From the NCBI RefSeq assembly GCF_016862955.1, contig NZ_BONY01000030.1, forward strand, positions 52,294 through 116,293: a DNA stretch of 64,000 nt, given 5' to 3'. Position 1 is the stretch's first letter. Each line of letters opens with the position of its first letter. The position numbers and the translations under genes are program-made. The stretch is from Rhizocola hellebori. Lineage in GTDB: Bacteria > Actinomycetota > Actinomycetes > Mycobacteriales > Micromonosporaceae. Positions 25,201 to 32,174 of the stretch are shown here, one piece after another. The notes below the pieces were generated by a model that was not told where the DNA came from, searched no databases, and saw only the letters and a program-made list of their open reading frames with translations.

Positions 25201-25430
25201 TGCACCTGTTCCCTGACCCAGCCGAGCATGTGCGTCTTGCCGGAGCCGCGCTGCCCTTGCACGGCAACGCCCAGAGGACTTCGGTCGGCACTGGCCCCGG
25301 CGGTCTTGACCCCGGCCAGGATCCGCTGGACGACCTCGCTGTGCAGCCCGGTGACATGCAACGGGGAGCTGTTCCAGACGTCGTCGGGAACATTGGCCCA
25401 CTCAAAGGTTATCGGCTGCGTCCATTCCAT
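22290..25430 (-). CDS. Dual P-loop ATPase: ORC/STAND-like AAA domain plus HerA/FtsK-like DNA motor
   Basis: 1046 aa from ATG at 25428-25430, directly abutting the stop of the preceding gene (TAG-ATG). N-terminal NTPase: Walker A GQRGSGKTH (Lys65), Walker B AVIAIDQID (Asp237), then a Ser-rich sensor-like strand (TVTVLTSLPESW) and a winged-helix-like segment (RELIEKRLAAQYRD); about 400-640 is a helical linker. C-terminal NTPase: Walker A GSGSGKT (Lys665), Walker B GGLLVMDEAQTLAPS (Asp910/Glu911) and YGLGLVFATQAPKALHNRIP (sensor/arginine region) as in HerA/VirB4/DUF87 hexameric DNA pumps. Third gene of an operon with a nuclease and a winged-helix protein. Probably a DNA-translocating or DNA-sensing motor in defence or repair. 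Confidence 0.88.
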   Translation of the reverse strand: MEWTQPITFEWANVPDDVWNSSPLHVTGLHSEVVQRILAGVKTAGASADRSPLGVAVQGQRGSGKTHMLGWVREQVQQDGGYFFLVGLLDGTSFWESTMISILDGLLRESNERESQLKTFLRRLSAKIGLSGAVQGAIAGDLKLTPDDMAAFIANLRHHNRQVGMACQDTARAVVLYASADQALQDIGYNYLQSMDDTDANERAIWGLHRSGKPPQQVLKELSQLLALTGPAVIAIDQIDTLLAQSLDKTIGTTDGLPDPHEVLLLDRVADGLMRLRETTRRTVTVLTSLPESWVLIKSRAIDTVPDRFHEARALQTIPTAEFGRELIEKRLAAQYRDIGFVPAYPTWPVKPEAFAEATDFTPRGLMKAVAAHIDRCFQHNRMTELEHLIDGKQPPPLAAPTPPEAPADALKALDRRFAGLCKIVDVGPALDPATEDGVLPSLLSAGLAAFIEEIKSADRVLFQDPPPGKKAPLHARLREDLDEATENETHWAFRGIASDNAVAALNRIRAASTTAGLHHQVPGRKLFLLRNKPWNKGPKTQQVLAEFAAAGGVTLPIAESDLKVFAALKDVLTERDPALNEWLVARRHASSTALFQAVFGDFLGTRGSAPPQVLPPSAKPRTPATPRGPVVALARFADGEQVLGLPLESLRKHTAIFAGSGSGKTVLIRRLVEECALNGVSAIVLDPNNDLARLGDPWPDAPSNWGPGDADKARDYIANTDVVVWTPRRTAGRPLSFKPLPDFRSVIDDADEFSVAIDAAVAALAPRAKVDSELAKASQGRAVLRATLQHFARRGGTSLKEFVKLLAELPDGLISLSRADKLASEMSDSLTAAMVNDPMFGGEGEPVDPGILLTPAPGKRARISVISFAGLPSDSQRQGFVNQLQMALFAWIRQNPAGDRPLGGLLVMDEAQTLAPSGAMTACTQSTLALASQARKYGLGLVFATQAPKALHNRIPGNAATQFFGFLNSPAQISAAREMAQAKGSQVLDISLLSSGQFYASGEGTAFSKIQMPMCLSHHPSSPLTTEEVIARAAGTGPADGTRAV

Positions 25431-26054
25431 CTATGGCTCATCAATCGATAGGTGAAGCCGATCCTCGTTGCCAATGCGGATGGTGGCCTCGCGATCGGCC
25501 GACGTCATCAGCTTCCTGTTCGACGGTGGCACGATGTTGACCACCTTCTGCCTGCTCATCTGATAGAGGACGGCGTCAACCTCGCTCTTGGCGATGCCGC
25601 TGAGCTTGGCGCGCAGATCGGTGAGGCTGACCCAGCCGCGCGGTTCCGTTCGCAGCTCGACGTAGGCCTGACGGATCATCACCTCCACCTCCGCCCGCTC
25701 GGTGATCACCGGAGAGAAGATGTCCTTGAGCTTCACGCTCGGGTTCCGCGACAGATAGCGGCCGAGCCCACCAAGCAAGGAGTAGAGAGCGCCACCCGCC
25801 GTGCCGCTGCCGCTCGATGGCGGCTCCGAGAGCTCATCGCGACACCATGCCCAGCCCGCCTCGGTCAGCGTGTGGACGTGTTCACGCCCGATCTTGGTGG
25901 TGTCAATGAACCTGGCTATCGGCGTGAGATCCTTGCCTGTCAGCGGCGAGAACCCGCCGATCGCCTTGATCTGCTTGTTGGTGAGGCCGCGACCCTCGGC
26001 CATGAGAAGCAATAGCGTGGCCCGCTGCGCGATTCCTAGGCGTTTCTCAGACAT
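25431..26054 (-). CDS. Tandem winged-helix protein of the nuclease-ATPase operon
   Basis: 207 aa from ATG at 26052-26054, overlapping the nuclease stop by 8 bases and ending exactly at the ATPase start. Residues 8-75 look like a winged helix (GIAQRATLLLLMAEGRGLTN, then LTPIARFIDTTKIGREHVHT), a linker rich in Ser/Gly follows, and 115-205 form a second one (WVSLTDLRAKLSGIAKSEVD, AVLYQMSRQKVVNIVPPS). Two wHTH domains suggest a DNA-binding adaptor or kleisin-partner-like subunit linking nuclease and motor. No named family recognised. Confidence 0.7.
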   Translation of the reverse strand: MSEKRLGIAQRATLLLLMAEGRGLTNKQIKAIGGFSPLTGKDLTPIARFIDTTKIGREHVHTLTEAGWAWCRDELSEPPSSGSGTAGGALYSLLGGLGRYLSRNPSVKLKDIFSPVITERAEVEVMIRQAYVELRTEPRGWVSLTDLRAKLSGIAKSEVDAVLYQMSRQKVVNIVPPSNRKLMTSADREATIRIGNEDRLHLSIDEP

Positions 26055-27099
26055 AGCTGTGTGTCTCTCCTGGCTGTGATCGTCGTGTTTGGAGAAGTTT
26101 CTCGATCGCTGCGACGACGGCGTCCACATCGCCCAGCACATCGGAATTGGTGAAGCGGAGCACTGTCAGCCCGTGACTTTGCAGCAGCACGTCGCGTCGC
26201 CGATCCTGCGCGTACTTCCACCTGTCCAGATGATCGGGCCCGTCGATCTCCACGACACAGCGTTCGTGTCGCCACCATAGATCAAGCCGGACCGGGTTGA
26301 CGAGAGCGTGCGGACTGTAGGCCTGGTTCCAGACCCGGCCGGCCGCCCAGGCCCGTCGCCCCAGGGCTTCCTCGAGTCTCTTCTCCGCCGCGCTGGCATG
26401 ATGGGGCCGCCCGGCGATAGGCGGATATACGATGACCGGCCCCACCGGATTCGCAAGCATTTCTGGCGTTGCGCGCGCTGGACTTTCCGGCAGATGACCG
26501 GGGAGGCTGACCGGGAATGTGGCCAGCCGGTCCGCGGCGATTGACTGCCCGGTCAACCAGATCGCCATACGTCCGTGTTGGGCGATCCACTCGCAGGCCG
26601 ACACCAAAGCGGCTTGGCCTGAGTCGGACAGCTCGGCCGGCACCGGTACCAGAAGGGCTAAATCATTGCGGTCGTAGCTATTCTTGAGCACTCTGGCCAA
26701 TCCGGCCGCCCGGGTCTGCCGCGGGAAGCGGGTCAGCGCGGCGAAGTCACGGCGCAGAACACCCTCCGCCAGGTCGGCCAGGAACGGCCCGTAGTGCTCC
26801 GACGTGGCCGCGGCCCGCTTGGCCAGGATCCGGATGGCCGGCACCCCCAGACCGGCGGCAGAGCGGATGGTCGAGGCTTCCGGTATCCACGACGGGAACA
26901 GCTCGGTGGCGGCGTCCTGCAACTCGCCCAGCACCGCATCGACAACCCGGGAGACCGAGGTCTCGGCGTGCGGGTAGTAGGTCAGCACCACGGGGGCGTC
27001 TCGGGGAAGCGGGTCCATCGCGGCCGCAACGGCTTGCGCCTCAACGTCTGCCAGGCGCACGGCGCGGCCCGCGGGCAGCTGTCTCCAGAACTCCGTCAC
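26047..27099 (-). CDS. PD-(D/E)XK-type nuclease with C-terminal DUF559/Vsr-like domain
   Basis: 350 aa from GTG at 27097-27099, with GGGAGGG close upstream. The last 110 residues are a DUF559-like nuclease domain: EKRLEEAL helix, RLDLWW (Asp273), CVVEIDGPDH (Glu284, Asp286, His290), a basic helix DRRRDVLLQSHG and LTVLRFTNSDVL, the catalytic order of very-short-patch-repair-like endonucleases. The first 240 residues have alternating strands and helices (APVVLTYYPHAE, LALLVPVPAELS, RMAIWLTG) of an unrecognised domain. First gene of a three-gene operon with overlaps of 8 and 0 bases. Likely the DNA-cutting effector. Confidence 0.8.
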   Translation of the reverse strand: MTEFWRQLPAGRAVRLADVEAQAVAAAMDPLPRDAPVVLTYYPHAETSVSRVVDAVLGELQDAATELFPSWIPEASTIRSAAGLGVPAIRILAKRAAATSEHYGPFLADLAEGVLRRDFAALTRFPRQTRAAGLARVLKNSYDRNDLALLVPVPAELSDSGQAALVSACEWIAQHGRMAIWLTGQSIAADRLATFPVSLPGHLPESPARATPEMLANPVGPVIVYPPIAGRPHHASAAEKRLEEALGRRAWAAGRVWNQAYSPHALVNPVRLDLWWRHERCVVEIDGPDHLDRWKYAQDRRRDVLLQSHGLTVLRFTNSDVLGDVDAVVAAIEKLLQTRRSQPGETHSYV

Positions 27100-27156
27100 A
27101 ACCCTCCCTTCCCCGACGCCGGAGACACAGGTTAGGCGACCTCAACGTTCCGTGCA

Positions 27157-27181
27157 CTACCTAATACGTTTAGTGAGGTAG
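27157..27181. promoter_or_regulatory. Inverted repeat upstream of nuclease operon
   Basis: CTACCT (27157-27162) and AGGTAG (27176-27181) flank an AT-rich core in the 195-bp gap between the leftward nuclease operon and the rightward DoxX gene. It starts 58 bp upstream of the nuclease GTG. An operator for the operon is possible; no direct evidence. Confidence 0.3.
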
Positions 27182-27225
27182 CCGATCATGCTAAACACCG
27201 CCGCCATCGGGCCGATCGCCACCGC

Positions 27226-27253
27226 TTGACGCCGGGAGATCGAGGCGTACATT
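27226..27253 (+). promoter_or_regulatory. Candidate promoter of the DoxX gene
   Basis: TTGACG (27226-27231) and TACATT (27248-27253), 16 bp apart, match the housekeeping -35/-10 pattern. Transcription would start near 27260, about 35 nt before the ATG at 27295. Confidence 0.4.
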
Positions 27254-27294
27254 GACGAAGCGTCATGATTGAATCCTCAACAATGGAGGATGCC

Positions 27295-27714
27295 ATGGAT
27301 GTCATCGTCTTGATCGGACGCATCCTGTTCGCCGCTCTCTTCCTCGGCTCGGCCTACGGCCACTTCGCTCAGCGCGAGGGGATGGCTCAGTTCGCCGGTG
27401 CCAAGAAGGTGCCCATGCCGATGGTGGCGGTGCTGGGCGGCGGGGTGCTGCTTGCGCTCGGCGGGCTCAGTGTCCTGTTTGGAGTTTATGCCGACCTCGG
27501 ATCGCTGCTGCTGGTGATCTTCCTGGTACCGACCGCGGTGCTGATGCACTCGTTCTGGAACGAGTCCGACCCGCAGGCGAGAATGATGGAGATGGTCCAG
27601 TTCAACAAGGACCTGGGGCTGGCCGGAGCGGCATTAATGCTCTTCGCTCTCTTCGCCCTCGTGGGCGACGATCTCGGTCTGACGCTCACCGGGCCACTTT
27701 TCGACCTCAAGTAG
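27295..27714 (+). CDS. DoxX family membrane protein
   Basis: 139 aa from ATG 27295, with GGAGGA at 27285-27290; the ATG at 27265 has no ribosome site. Four membrane helices: IVLIGRILFAALFLGSAYGH, MVAVLGGGVLLALGGLSVLF, LGSLLLVIFLVPTAVLMH and LGLAGAALMLFALFALV. GHF and H-x-FW positions match the DoxX fold; members in actinobacteria take part in membrane redox or thiol stress responses, but the role here is unknown. Confidence 0.85.
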   Translation: MDVIVLIGRILFAALFLGSAYGHFAQREGMAQFAGAKKVPMPMVAVLGGGVLLALGGLSVLFGVYADLGSLLLVIFLVPTAVLMHSFWNESDPQARMMEMVQFNKDLGLAGAALMLFALFALVGDDLGLTLTGPLFDLK

Positions 27715-27764
27715 GGCGGACCCTGGTCTACCGATCGCCCGGATTTGAAGTAGCCTGGTCGCTC

Positions 27765-30056
27765 ATGGGCGTCACGTTTCGATTGAAGAACACGTTCCGG
27801 CGGTTTCTGGAGCGGCCAGGCACCACTGTTGATCTCCGGCCGTTCGAAAAGCTGCTGCCGGAGATAGAGGCCCGTGGCGAAGAGCTGGCCGACCTGTCCG
27901 ACGAAGAGCTCACCGAGCTCGCGGGACAGGCCAAGGAGCTGGTCGAGATCTGCGCGCTGGGCCGCGAGGCAGGCTGGCGCGCCCTCGGCGAGCGCGCCTA
28001 TGACGTCCAGGTGCTCGGCGTGCTCGCGCTGCTGGGCAAGACCGTGGCGGAGATGGCGACCGGTGAGGGCAAGACGCTCGCCGCGGCCATCGCGGCCTAC
28101 GGCCATGTGGTGCGCGGGTTCGGGCCGGTCCATGTGATCACGGTGAACGACTATCTGGCCAGGCGTGACGCCGGCTGGATGGAGCCGGTCTACAAGCTGC
28201 TCGGGCTGACCGTGGGCTATGTGACCGGGCTTTCCACGCCCGCCGAGCGCCGCGAGGCCTACAAGCAGGACGTCACCTATGTGTCGGTGAGCGAGGCGGG
28301 CTTCGACTACCTGCGCGATCAGCTGGCCACCGACATCGACGATCGTATTCAGGCGGAGCTGGGCACGGCCATCGTCGACGAGGCCGACTCGATCCTCATC
28401 GATGAGGCCCGGGTGCCGATGGTGCTCGCGGGCACGATTGCCAACGAGCAGGACCCGGTGCACACAGCGGCGGCGCTGGTGCGGGCGCTGCGCCCGAAGC
28501 GCGACTACGAGATCACCGACGACGGCCGCAGCGCGGCTTTCACCTCGGAAGGCCTGGCGCGGCTGGAGAAGGTGCTCGGCGATATCGATCTTTACGACAC
28601 CGAGCACATTGCGCAGCTTTCCGCGCTCAACGTCGCCCTGCACGCGGAAGCGTTGCTGGAGCGCGATGTCGACTACATCGTGCGCAACCAGACAGTGGAG
28701 CTAGTCGATGAGATGCGCGGCCGGGTGGCCCACCGCCGCCGGTGGCCCGACGGCCTGCACGCGGCGGTCGAGGCCAAGGAGGGCCTGAACGCCACCGCCG
28801 AGGGCGAGGTGCTGGGCACCATCACGGTCCAGGCTTACGTGATGCTCTACCCCAACCTGGCGGGCATGACGGCGACCGCGGTGCACGTGGGAGACGAGCT
28901 GCGCGAGTACTACAGCCTTGAGGTCGCGGTCATCCCCTCCAACACGCCGTGCGTTCGCGAGGACGAGGAAGACCACATCTACGCCACCAACGCCGAGCGC
29001 GACGAGGCCCTCATCGAGGTCATCCGGGAGCATCACGAGGCGGGGCGCCCGGTGCTCATCGGCACGCTCGACGTCAGTGCCTCGCAGATCCTGCACAAGG
29101 GTCTTACCGATGCCGGGGTGCCTTGTGTGGTACTCAACGCGAAGAACGACGACGAAGAAGCCGCCATCATCGCCGAGGCCGGAACGTATGGGGCCGTTAC
29201 GGTTTCCACACAGATGGCCGGGCGGGGCGTCGACATCCGCCTGGGCGGAAGCGACCAGTCGGATCGCGAGCGGGTGGCCGAGCTGGGCGGGCTCTACGTG
29301 ATCGGCAGCGGCCGCCACAACAGCCGCCGCGTCGACGATCAGCTCCGCGGCCGGGCCGGGCGCCAGGGCGACCCGGGCGGCTCGATCTTCTTCGTGAGCC
29401 TCGAGGACGACCTGGTACGCCACCACGCGGCCGACTCGCTTCCGGCGTGGCCGAAGATGAAGTTCGGTGGCCTGGTCGACGACGAGCGGGTGACCGCGGC
29501 GGTCGAACATGCCCAGCGGGTCGCCGAGGGTGTCAACCACGAGATCCACCGCAACACGTGGCGCTACAGCGTGGTTATCGAGCAGCAGCGCAAGGCGCTG
29601 GCCGAGCGCCGCGAGCGCCTGCTGACCACCGAGGTGGCCGCCGAGATGCTCAAGGCTCGCTGCCCGGAGAAGGCCGACGAGATCGAAGACGACTCCCTGC
29701 TGGAGCTCGGCCGGGCGATCGCCCTGTTCCACCTCGACAGGCTGTGGGCCGAGCATCTGGCCGAGTTGGCCGAGGTTCGCGAGGGCGTTCACCTGCGCGC
29801 TCTGGGCCGGGTCGATCCGCTCGACGAGTTCCACCGCTCGGCCGTTCCGGCGTTCAACCGCCTGATCCCCGAAATCGAAGAGCGCACGGTGGCCACCTTC
29901 GAAGAGATGGACCTCGACGAGGGCTGGGCGCCGGAGCGCGCGGAGCTGATCAGGCCGAGCGCGACCTGGACCTATCTGGTCAACGACAACCCGTTCGGCT
30001 CGGAGCTCGACCGCCTCATCTCGATGGTCGGCCGCACCATGAAGTCGAGGGGGTAA
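27765..30056 (+). CDS. secA2: Accessory Sec translocase SecA2
   Basis: 763 aa from ATG 27765. Motor domain: ATGEGKT Walker A (Lys103), HVITVNDYLARRD, DEAD box at 205-208, a preprotein cross-linking segment, and NBD2 with GAVTVSTQMAGRGVDIRLGG and QLRGRAGRQGDPG. Shorter than housekeeping SecA (about 900+) and without its C-terminal zinc-binding tail, as in actinobacterial SecA2. It should push a subset of proteins through SecYEG; no accessory SecY2 or Asp genes are near, so it likely works with the main channel. Confidence 0.9.
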   Translation: MGVTFRLKNTFRRFLERPGTTVDLRPFEKLLPEIEARGEELADLSDEELTELAGQAKELVEICALGREAGWRALGERAYDVQVLGVLALLGKTVAEMATGEGKTLAAAIAAYGHVVRGFGPVHVITVNDYLARRDAGWMEPVYKLLGLTVGYVTGLSTPAERREAYKQDVTYVSVSEAGFDYLRDQLATDIDDRIQAELGTAIVDEADSILIDEARVPMVLAGTIANEQDPVHTAAALVRALRPKRDYEITDDGRSAAFTSEGLARLEKVLGDIDLYDTEHIAQLSALNVALHAEALLERDVDYIVRNQTVELVDEMRGRVAHRRRWPDGLHAAVEAKEGLNATAEGEVLGTITVQAYVMLYPNLAGMTATAVHVGDELREYYSLEVAVIPSNTPCVREDEEDHIYATNAERDEALIEVIREHHEAGRPVLIGTLDVSASQILHKGLTDAGVPCVVLNAKNDDEEAAIIAEAGTYGAVTVSTQMAGRGVDIRLGGSDQSDRERVAELGGLYVIGSGRHNSRRVDDQLRGRAGRQGDPGGSIFFVSLEDDLVRHHAADSLPAWPKMKFGGLVDDERVTAAVEHAQRVAEGVNHEIHRNTWRYSVVIEQQRKALAERRERLLTTEVAAEMLKARCPEKADEIEDDSLLELGRAIALFHLDRLWAEHLAELAEVREGVHLRALGRVDPLDEFHRSAVPAFNRLIPEIEERTVATFEEMDLDEGWAPERAELIRPSATWTYLVNDNPFGSELDRLISMVGRTMKSRG

Positions 30057-30068
30057 GCAAGGCCCTCT

Positions 30069-30100
30069 CCAGCCCGGTCTGCCAGCTCAGGCCGGGCTGG
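30069..30100 (+). terminator. Hairpin after secA2
   Basis: CCAGCCCGG (30069-30077) and CCGGGCTGG (30092-30100), perfect 9-bp arms with a 14-nt loop, 12 bp after the secA2 stop and 17 bp before the SDR gene start. Terminator or attenuator between the two genes. Confidence 0.5.
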
Positions 30101-30117
30101 CCGCATAGGATCCAGCC

Positions 30118-30732
30118 ATGCGGATCACGGTGATCGGGGCGAGCGGGCCGACCGGGAAGGTCTTCTGCCAGCTGGCCACCGAGCGCGGGCACGACGTGGC
30201 GGCATATGTGCGCAGCGCCGAGCGGATGGCCGGAGTGCCGGCGGCGAAGGTTTACGCCGGCGGGCCTTTCGACGCCGCCACCCTCGAGCCCGCCGTCGAA
30301 GGATCGCAGGCTGTGCTCATCGCCTTCGGCCTCAAGGGCGCCCGCCGCACGCCGCTTTACTCCAAGGGCACTCAGCTCGTCGTGGACACCATGCACCGCC
30401 TCGGGCCTAGGCGGCTGGTGGTCGTCTCCGAGGCGGCCTACGCGCCGCACCTGGCGGGCTGGCTGGCCCGGACGGTCTCCAGCGCCTACCACCTCACCCA
30501 GCGTCCCATCATCACCGAGCGGCGGCTGCAGGACGACATCGTCACCACCAGCGGTCTGGATTGGACGATTGTCCGCCCGGGTCTGCTCACCGATGCGCCC
30601 GCCAGCACGGCGGCGTCGGCGTCGCTGGAGCCCTTCCGGCGGTTCACTCGCGTTTCCCGGACAGCGCTGTGCCTGAGCATTCTCGAATGGCTCAGCGACC
30701 CGGACACCTTCGGCCACGACCTCTACTACTGA
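30118..30732 (+). CDS. NAD(P)-binding atypical short-chain dehydrogenase (NAD(P)H azoreductase/SDR-like)
   Basis: 204 aa from ATG 30118. The Rossmann start is MRITVIGASGPTGKVFCQLA (G-x-x-G-x-x-G), followed by VAAYVRSAERM, GPFDAATLEPAVEGSQAVLI and LVVVSEAAYAPH, the order in NmrA-like/atypical SDR proteins. The catalytic Tyr-x3-Lys of classical SDRs is missing, so it may be a redox sensor or an enzyme with a different active site. Confidence 0.8.
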   Translation: MRITVIGASGPTGKVFCQLATERGHDVAAYVRSAERMAGVPAAKVYAGGPFDAATLEPAVEGSQAVLIAFGLKGARRTPLYSKGTQLVVDTMHRLGPRRLVVVSEAAYAPHLAGWLARTVSSAYHLTQRPIITERRLQDDIVTTSGLDWTIVRPGLLTDAPASTAASASLEPFRRFTRVSRTALCLSILEWLSDPDTFGHDLYY

Positions 30733-30753
30733 ACGCGTGCGAAGCAACGCGCG

Positions 30754-30847
30754 GCAGCGCCGCCGGAAAGCCGGTGTCTTCCCTCGCGATCATGAGGCGA
30801 GGAGCATGCCTCATGATCGCTCAGTCCAGACACCGGCGCGGCGCTGC
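30754..30847. repeat. 94-bp nested inverted repeat between convergent genes
   Basis: Three perfect arm pairs are stacked about one centre: GCAGCGCCGC/GCGGCGCTGC (30754-30763, 30838-30847), GCCGGTGTCT/AGACACCGGC (30770-30779, 30828-30837) and GCGATCATGAGGC/GCCTCATGATCGC (30786-30798, 30808-30820) with a 9-nt loop. The right-hand arms are continuous, the left ones are split by a 6-nt bulge. It fills the gap between two convergent genes and is probably a bidirectional terminator, though far longer than needed; a miniature inverted element is the alternative. Confidence 0.65.
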
Positions 30848-30869
30848 AAATTGGTGGTTGCGATACAAG

Positions 30870-31403
30870 TTATGCGGGTCCGTAGGTCAGGTACATGACG
30901 CCGGTTTCGAAGGTCTTGGAGTCCAGCAGTTTGAGCGGCTGGGAATCCGAGCCGTCGGGGAACAGCCGCTTTCCGCTGCCCACCACGATCGGGTGCACCA
31001 GCAGGCGCAGCTCGTCGAGCAGGCCCGCCCGCAGCAGCGAGCGCACCAGGGTCGGGCTGCCGCTCATACCCAGGTCGCCACCGGGCTCCTGCTTGAGCTT
31101 GGCCAGCTCGTCCAGCCCGATGACGGTGGTGTTCTGCCACTCCGGATTGGACAGTGTCGTGGAGACCACGTATTTGGGTGTGTTGTTCATCTGCGCCACC
31201 ATTTCCCCGTCGGGGTCCTGATGCGGCCAGTAGGACGCGAACTCGTCGTAGGTCACCCGGCCGAGCAGCATGGCTTCCGCGCCACCCATCTGTTCCCCGA
31301 CGGCCTGGCCCATCTCATCATTGAAATACGGGAAGTGCCAGTTCTGTGGCGCCTCAACGACACCGTCGAGCGAAATGAACAGGCCGGCAACGATCTTACG
31401 CAT
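30870..31403 (-). CDS. Dihydrofolate-reductase-like (RibD C-terminal) protein
   Basis: 177 aa from ATG at 31401-31403, with AAGGAG just upstream. Typical features: MRKIVAGLFISLDGVVEAP at the start, LLGRVTYDEFASYWP, KYVVSTTLSNPEWQN and LHPIVVGSGKRLFPDG. These proteins bind NADPH and reduce unknown substrates; they are not folate-cycle DHFR. Last gene of a three-gene operon with an SRPBCC protein and an ArsR regulator. Confidence 0.88.
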   Translation of the reverse strand: MRKIVAGLFISLDGVVEAPQNWHFPYFNDEMGQAVGEQMGGAEAMLLGRVTYDEFASYWPHQDPDGEMVAQMNNTPKYVVSTTLSNPEWQNTTVIGLDELAKLKQEPGGDLGMSGSPTLVRSLLRAGLLDELRLLVHPIVVGSGKRLFPDGSDSQPLKLLDSKTFETGVMYLTYGPA

Positions 31404-31431
31404 GGCAATTCTCCTTAGCTGACAATTATGG

Positions 31432-32172
31432 TTAGGCGAAAAGGTTGGTGAGCCAGGACTTCCACTCGTCGGTAGCCTGCTTGGCATCGACGTCGGCGAA
31501 GATGTGGTGACCGACGCCGATCATGCCCTGGCCGCCGACGAAGCGGTAAAGCGCATCGCTTGTGCGCACGCCCAGGAAGCTCGGGTAGAGAGCCGAATCG
31601 ACGATGCCTTCAACGGTTTGCCCGGCGAAGGTGAACTTGACCGGCGTGCCCGCGGTGACCTCGCCGGTGATGCCAAGGCCGCGTTTGACGCCCGCCCAAG
31701 CGGTTTCCTCGTCGGGCTGGGGCGCGGCCCAGGCTGCGACCGGGGTGGCGAAGCGGCCGAGGAAATGGGTCAGGTATTCGCGAAGCGTCGCGAAGTACAT
31801 CGGGTCGCCCTTGCGCAGCGCGTCGTATTCCCACTCCCAGTCGTCCTGGCCGAGGAACCCGCTGTGCACCAGGCGAACCGTGGTGCTGCCCTGATCGCGT
31901 CCCTCGACGAGGTATTCGAAGGCGTGGAACGTGCCGTCCTCCCCCGCTGCGCTGCGGAAGGCGAAATGTGAGTTGGGCTCCCACGCGGTGATGGTGGACT
32001 CCATTGCCATGCCTTCCATCTCCATGACCGCCTTGCCGCCCTCACCCGGCTCGACCTCGTTGCGGCCCATGAACCAGGAGTCGATCCCCGGCCCGGTCGC
32101 GATGGCTTGCCAAACCTGCTCTGGTGTCGCGGTCACCGTGATGTCGTTGACCGTCTCGAATTCGTGGCCCAT
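31432..32172 (-). CDS. SRPBCC (AHSA1-like) protein
   Basis: 246 aa from ATG at 32170-32172. The first 150 residues follow the START/AHSA1 fold (ITVTATPEQVWQAIATGPGI, WEPNSHFAFRSA, FEYLVEGRDQGSTTVRLVHSGF), with a second, shorter domain at the C-terminus (VTAGTPVKFTFAGQTVEGIV). The fold encloses a hydrophobic pocket. Starts 2 bp after the ArsR stop, so the two are translationally coupled; pairing of ArsR and SRPBCC is common in actinobacteria. Confidence 0.88.
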   Translation of the reverse strand: MGHEFETVNDITVTATPEQVWQAIATGPGIDSWFMGRNEVEPGEGGKAVMEMEGMAMESTITAWEPNSHFAFRSAAGEDGTFHAFEYLVEGRDQGSTTVRLVHSGFLGQDDWEWEYDALRKGDPMYFATLREYLTHFLGRFATPVAAWAAPQPDEETAWAGVKRGLGITGEVTAGTPVKFTFAGQTVEGIVDSALYPSFLGVRTSDALYRFVGGQGMIGVGHHIFADVDAKQATDEWKSWLTNLFA

Positions 32173-32174
32173 CT

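Noticed and set aside
22290..27099. Reading the nuclease operon as a type II or BREX restriction system
   Set aside because: No methyltransferase, no BrxA/B/Z or PglX-like gene in the window, and the ATPase layout differs from BrxC. I therefore keep it as unassigned.
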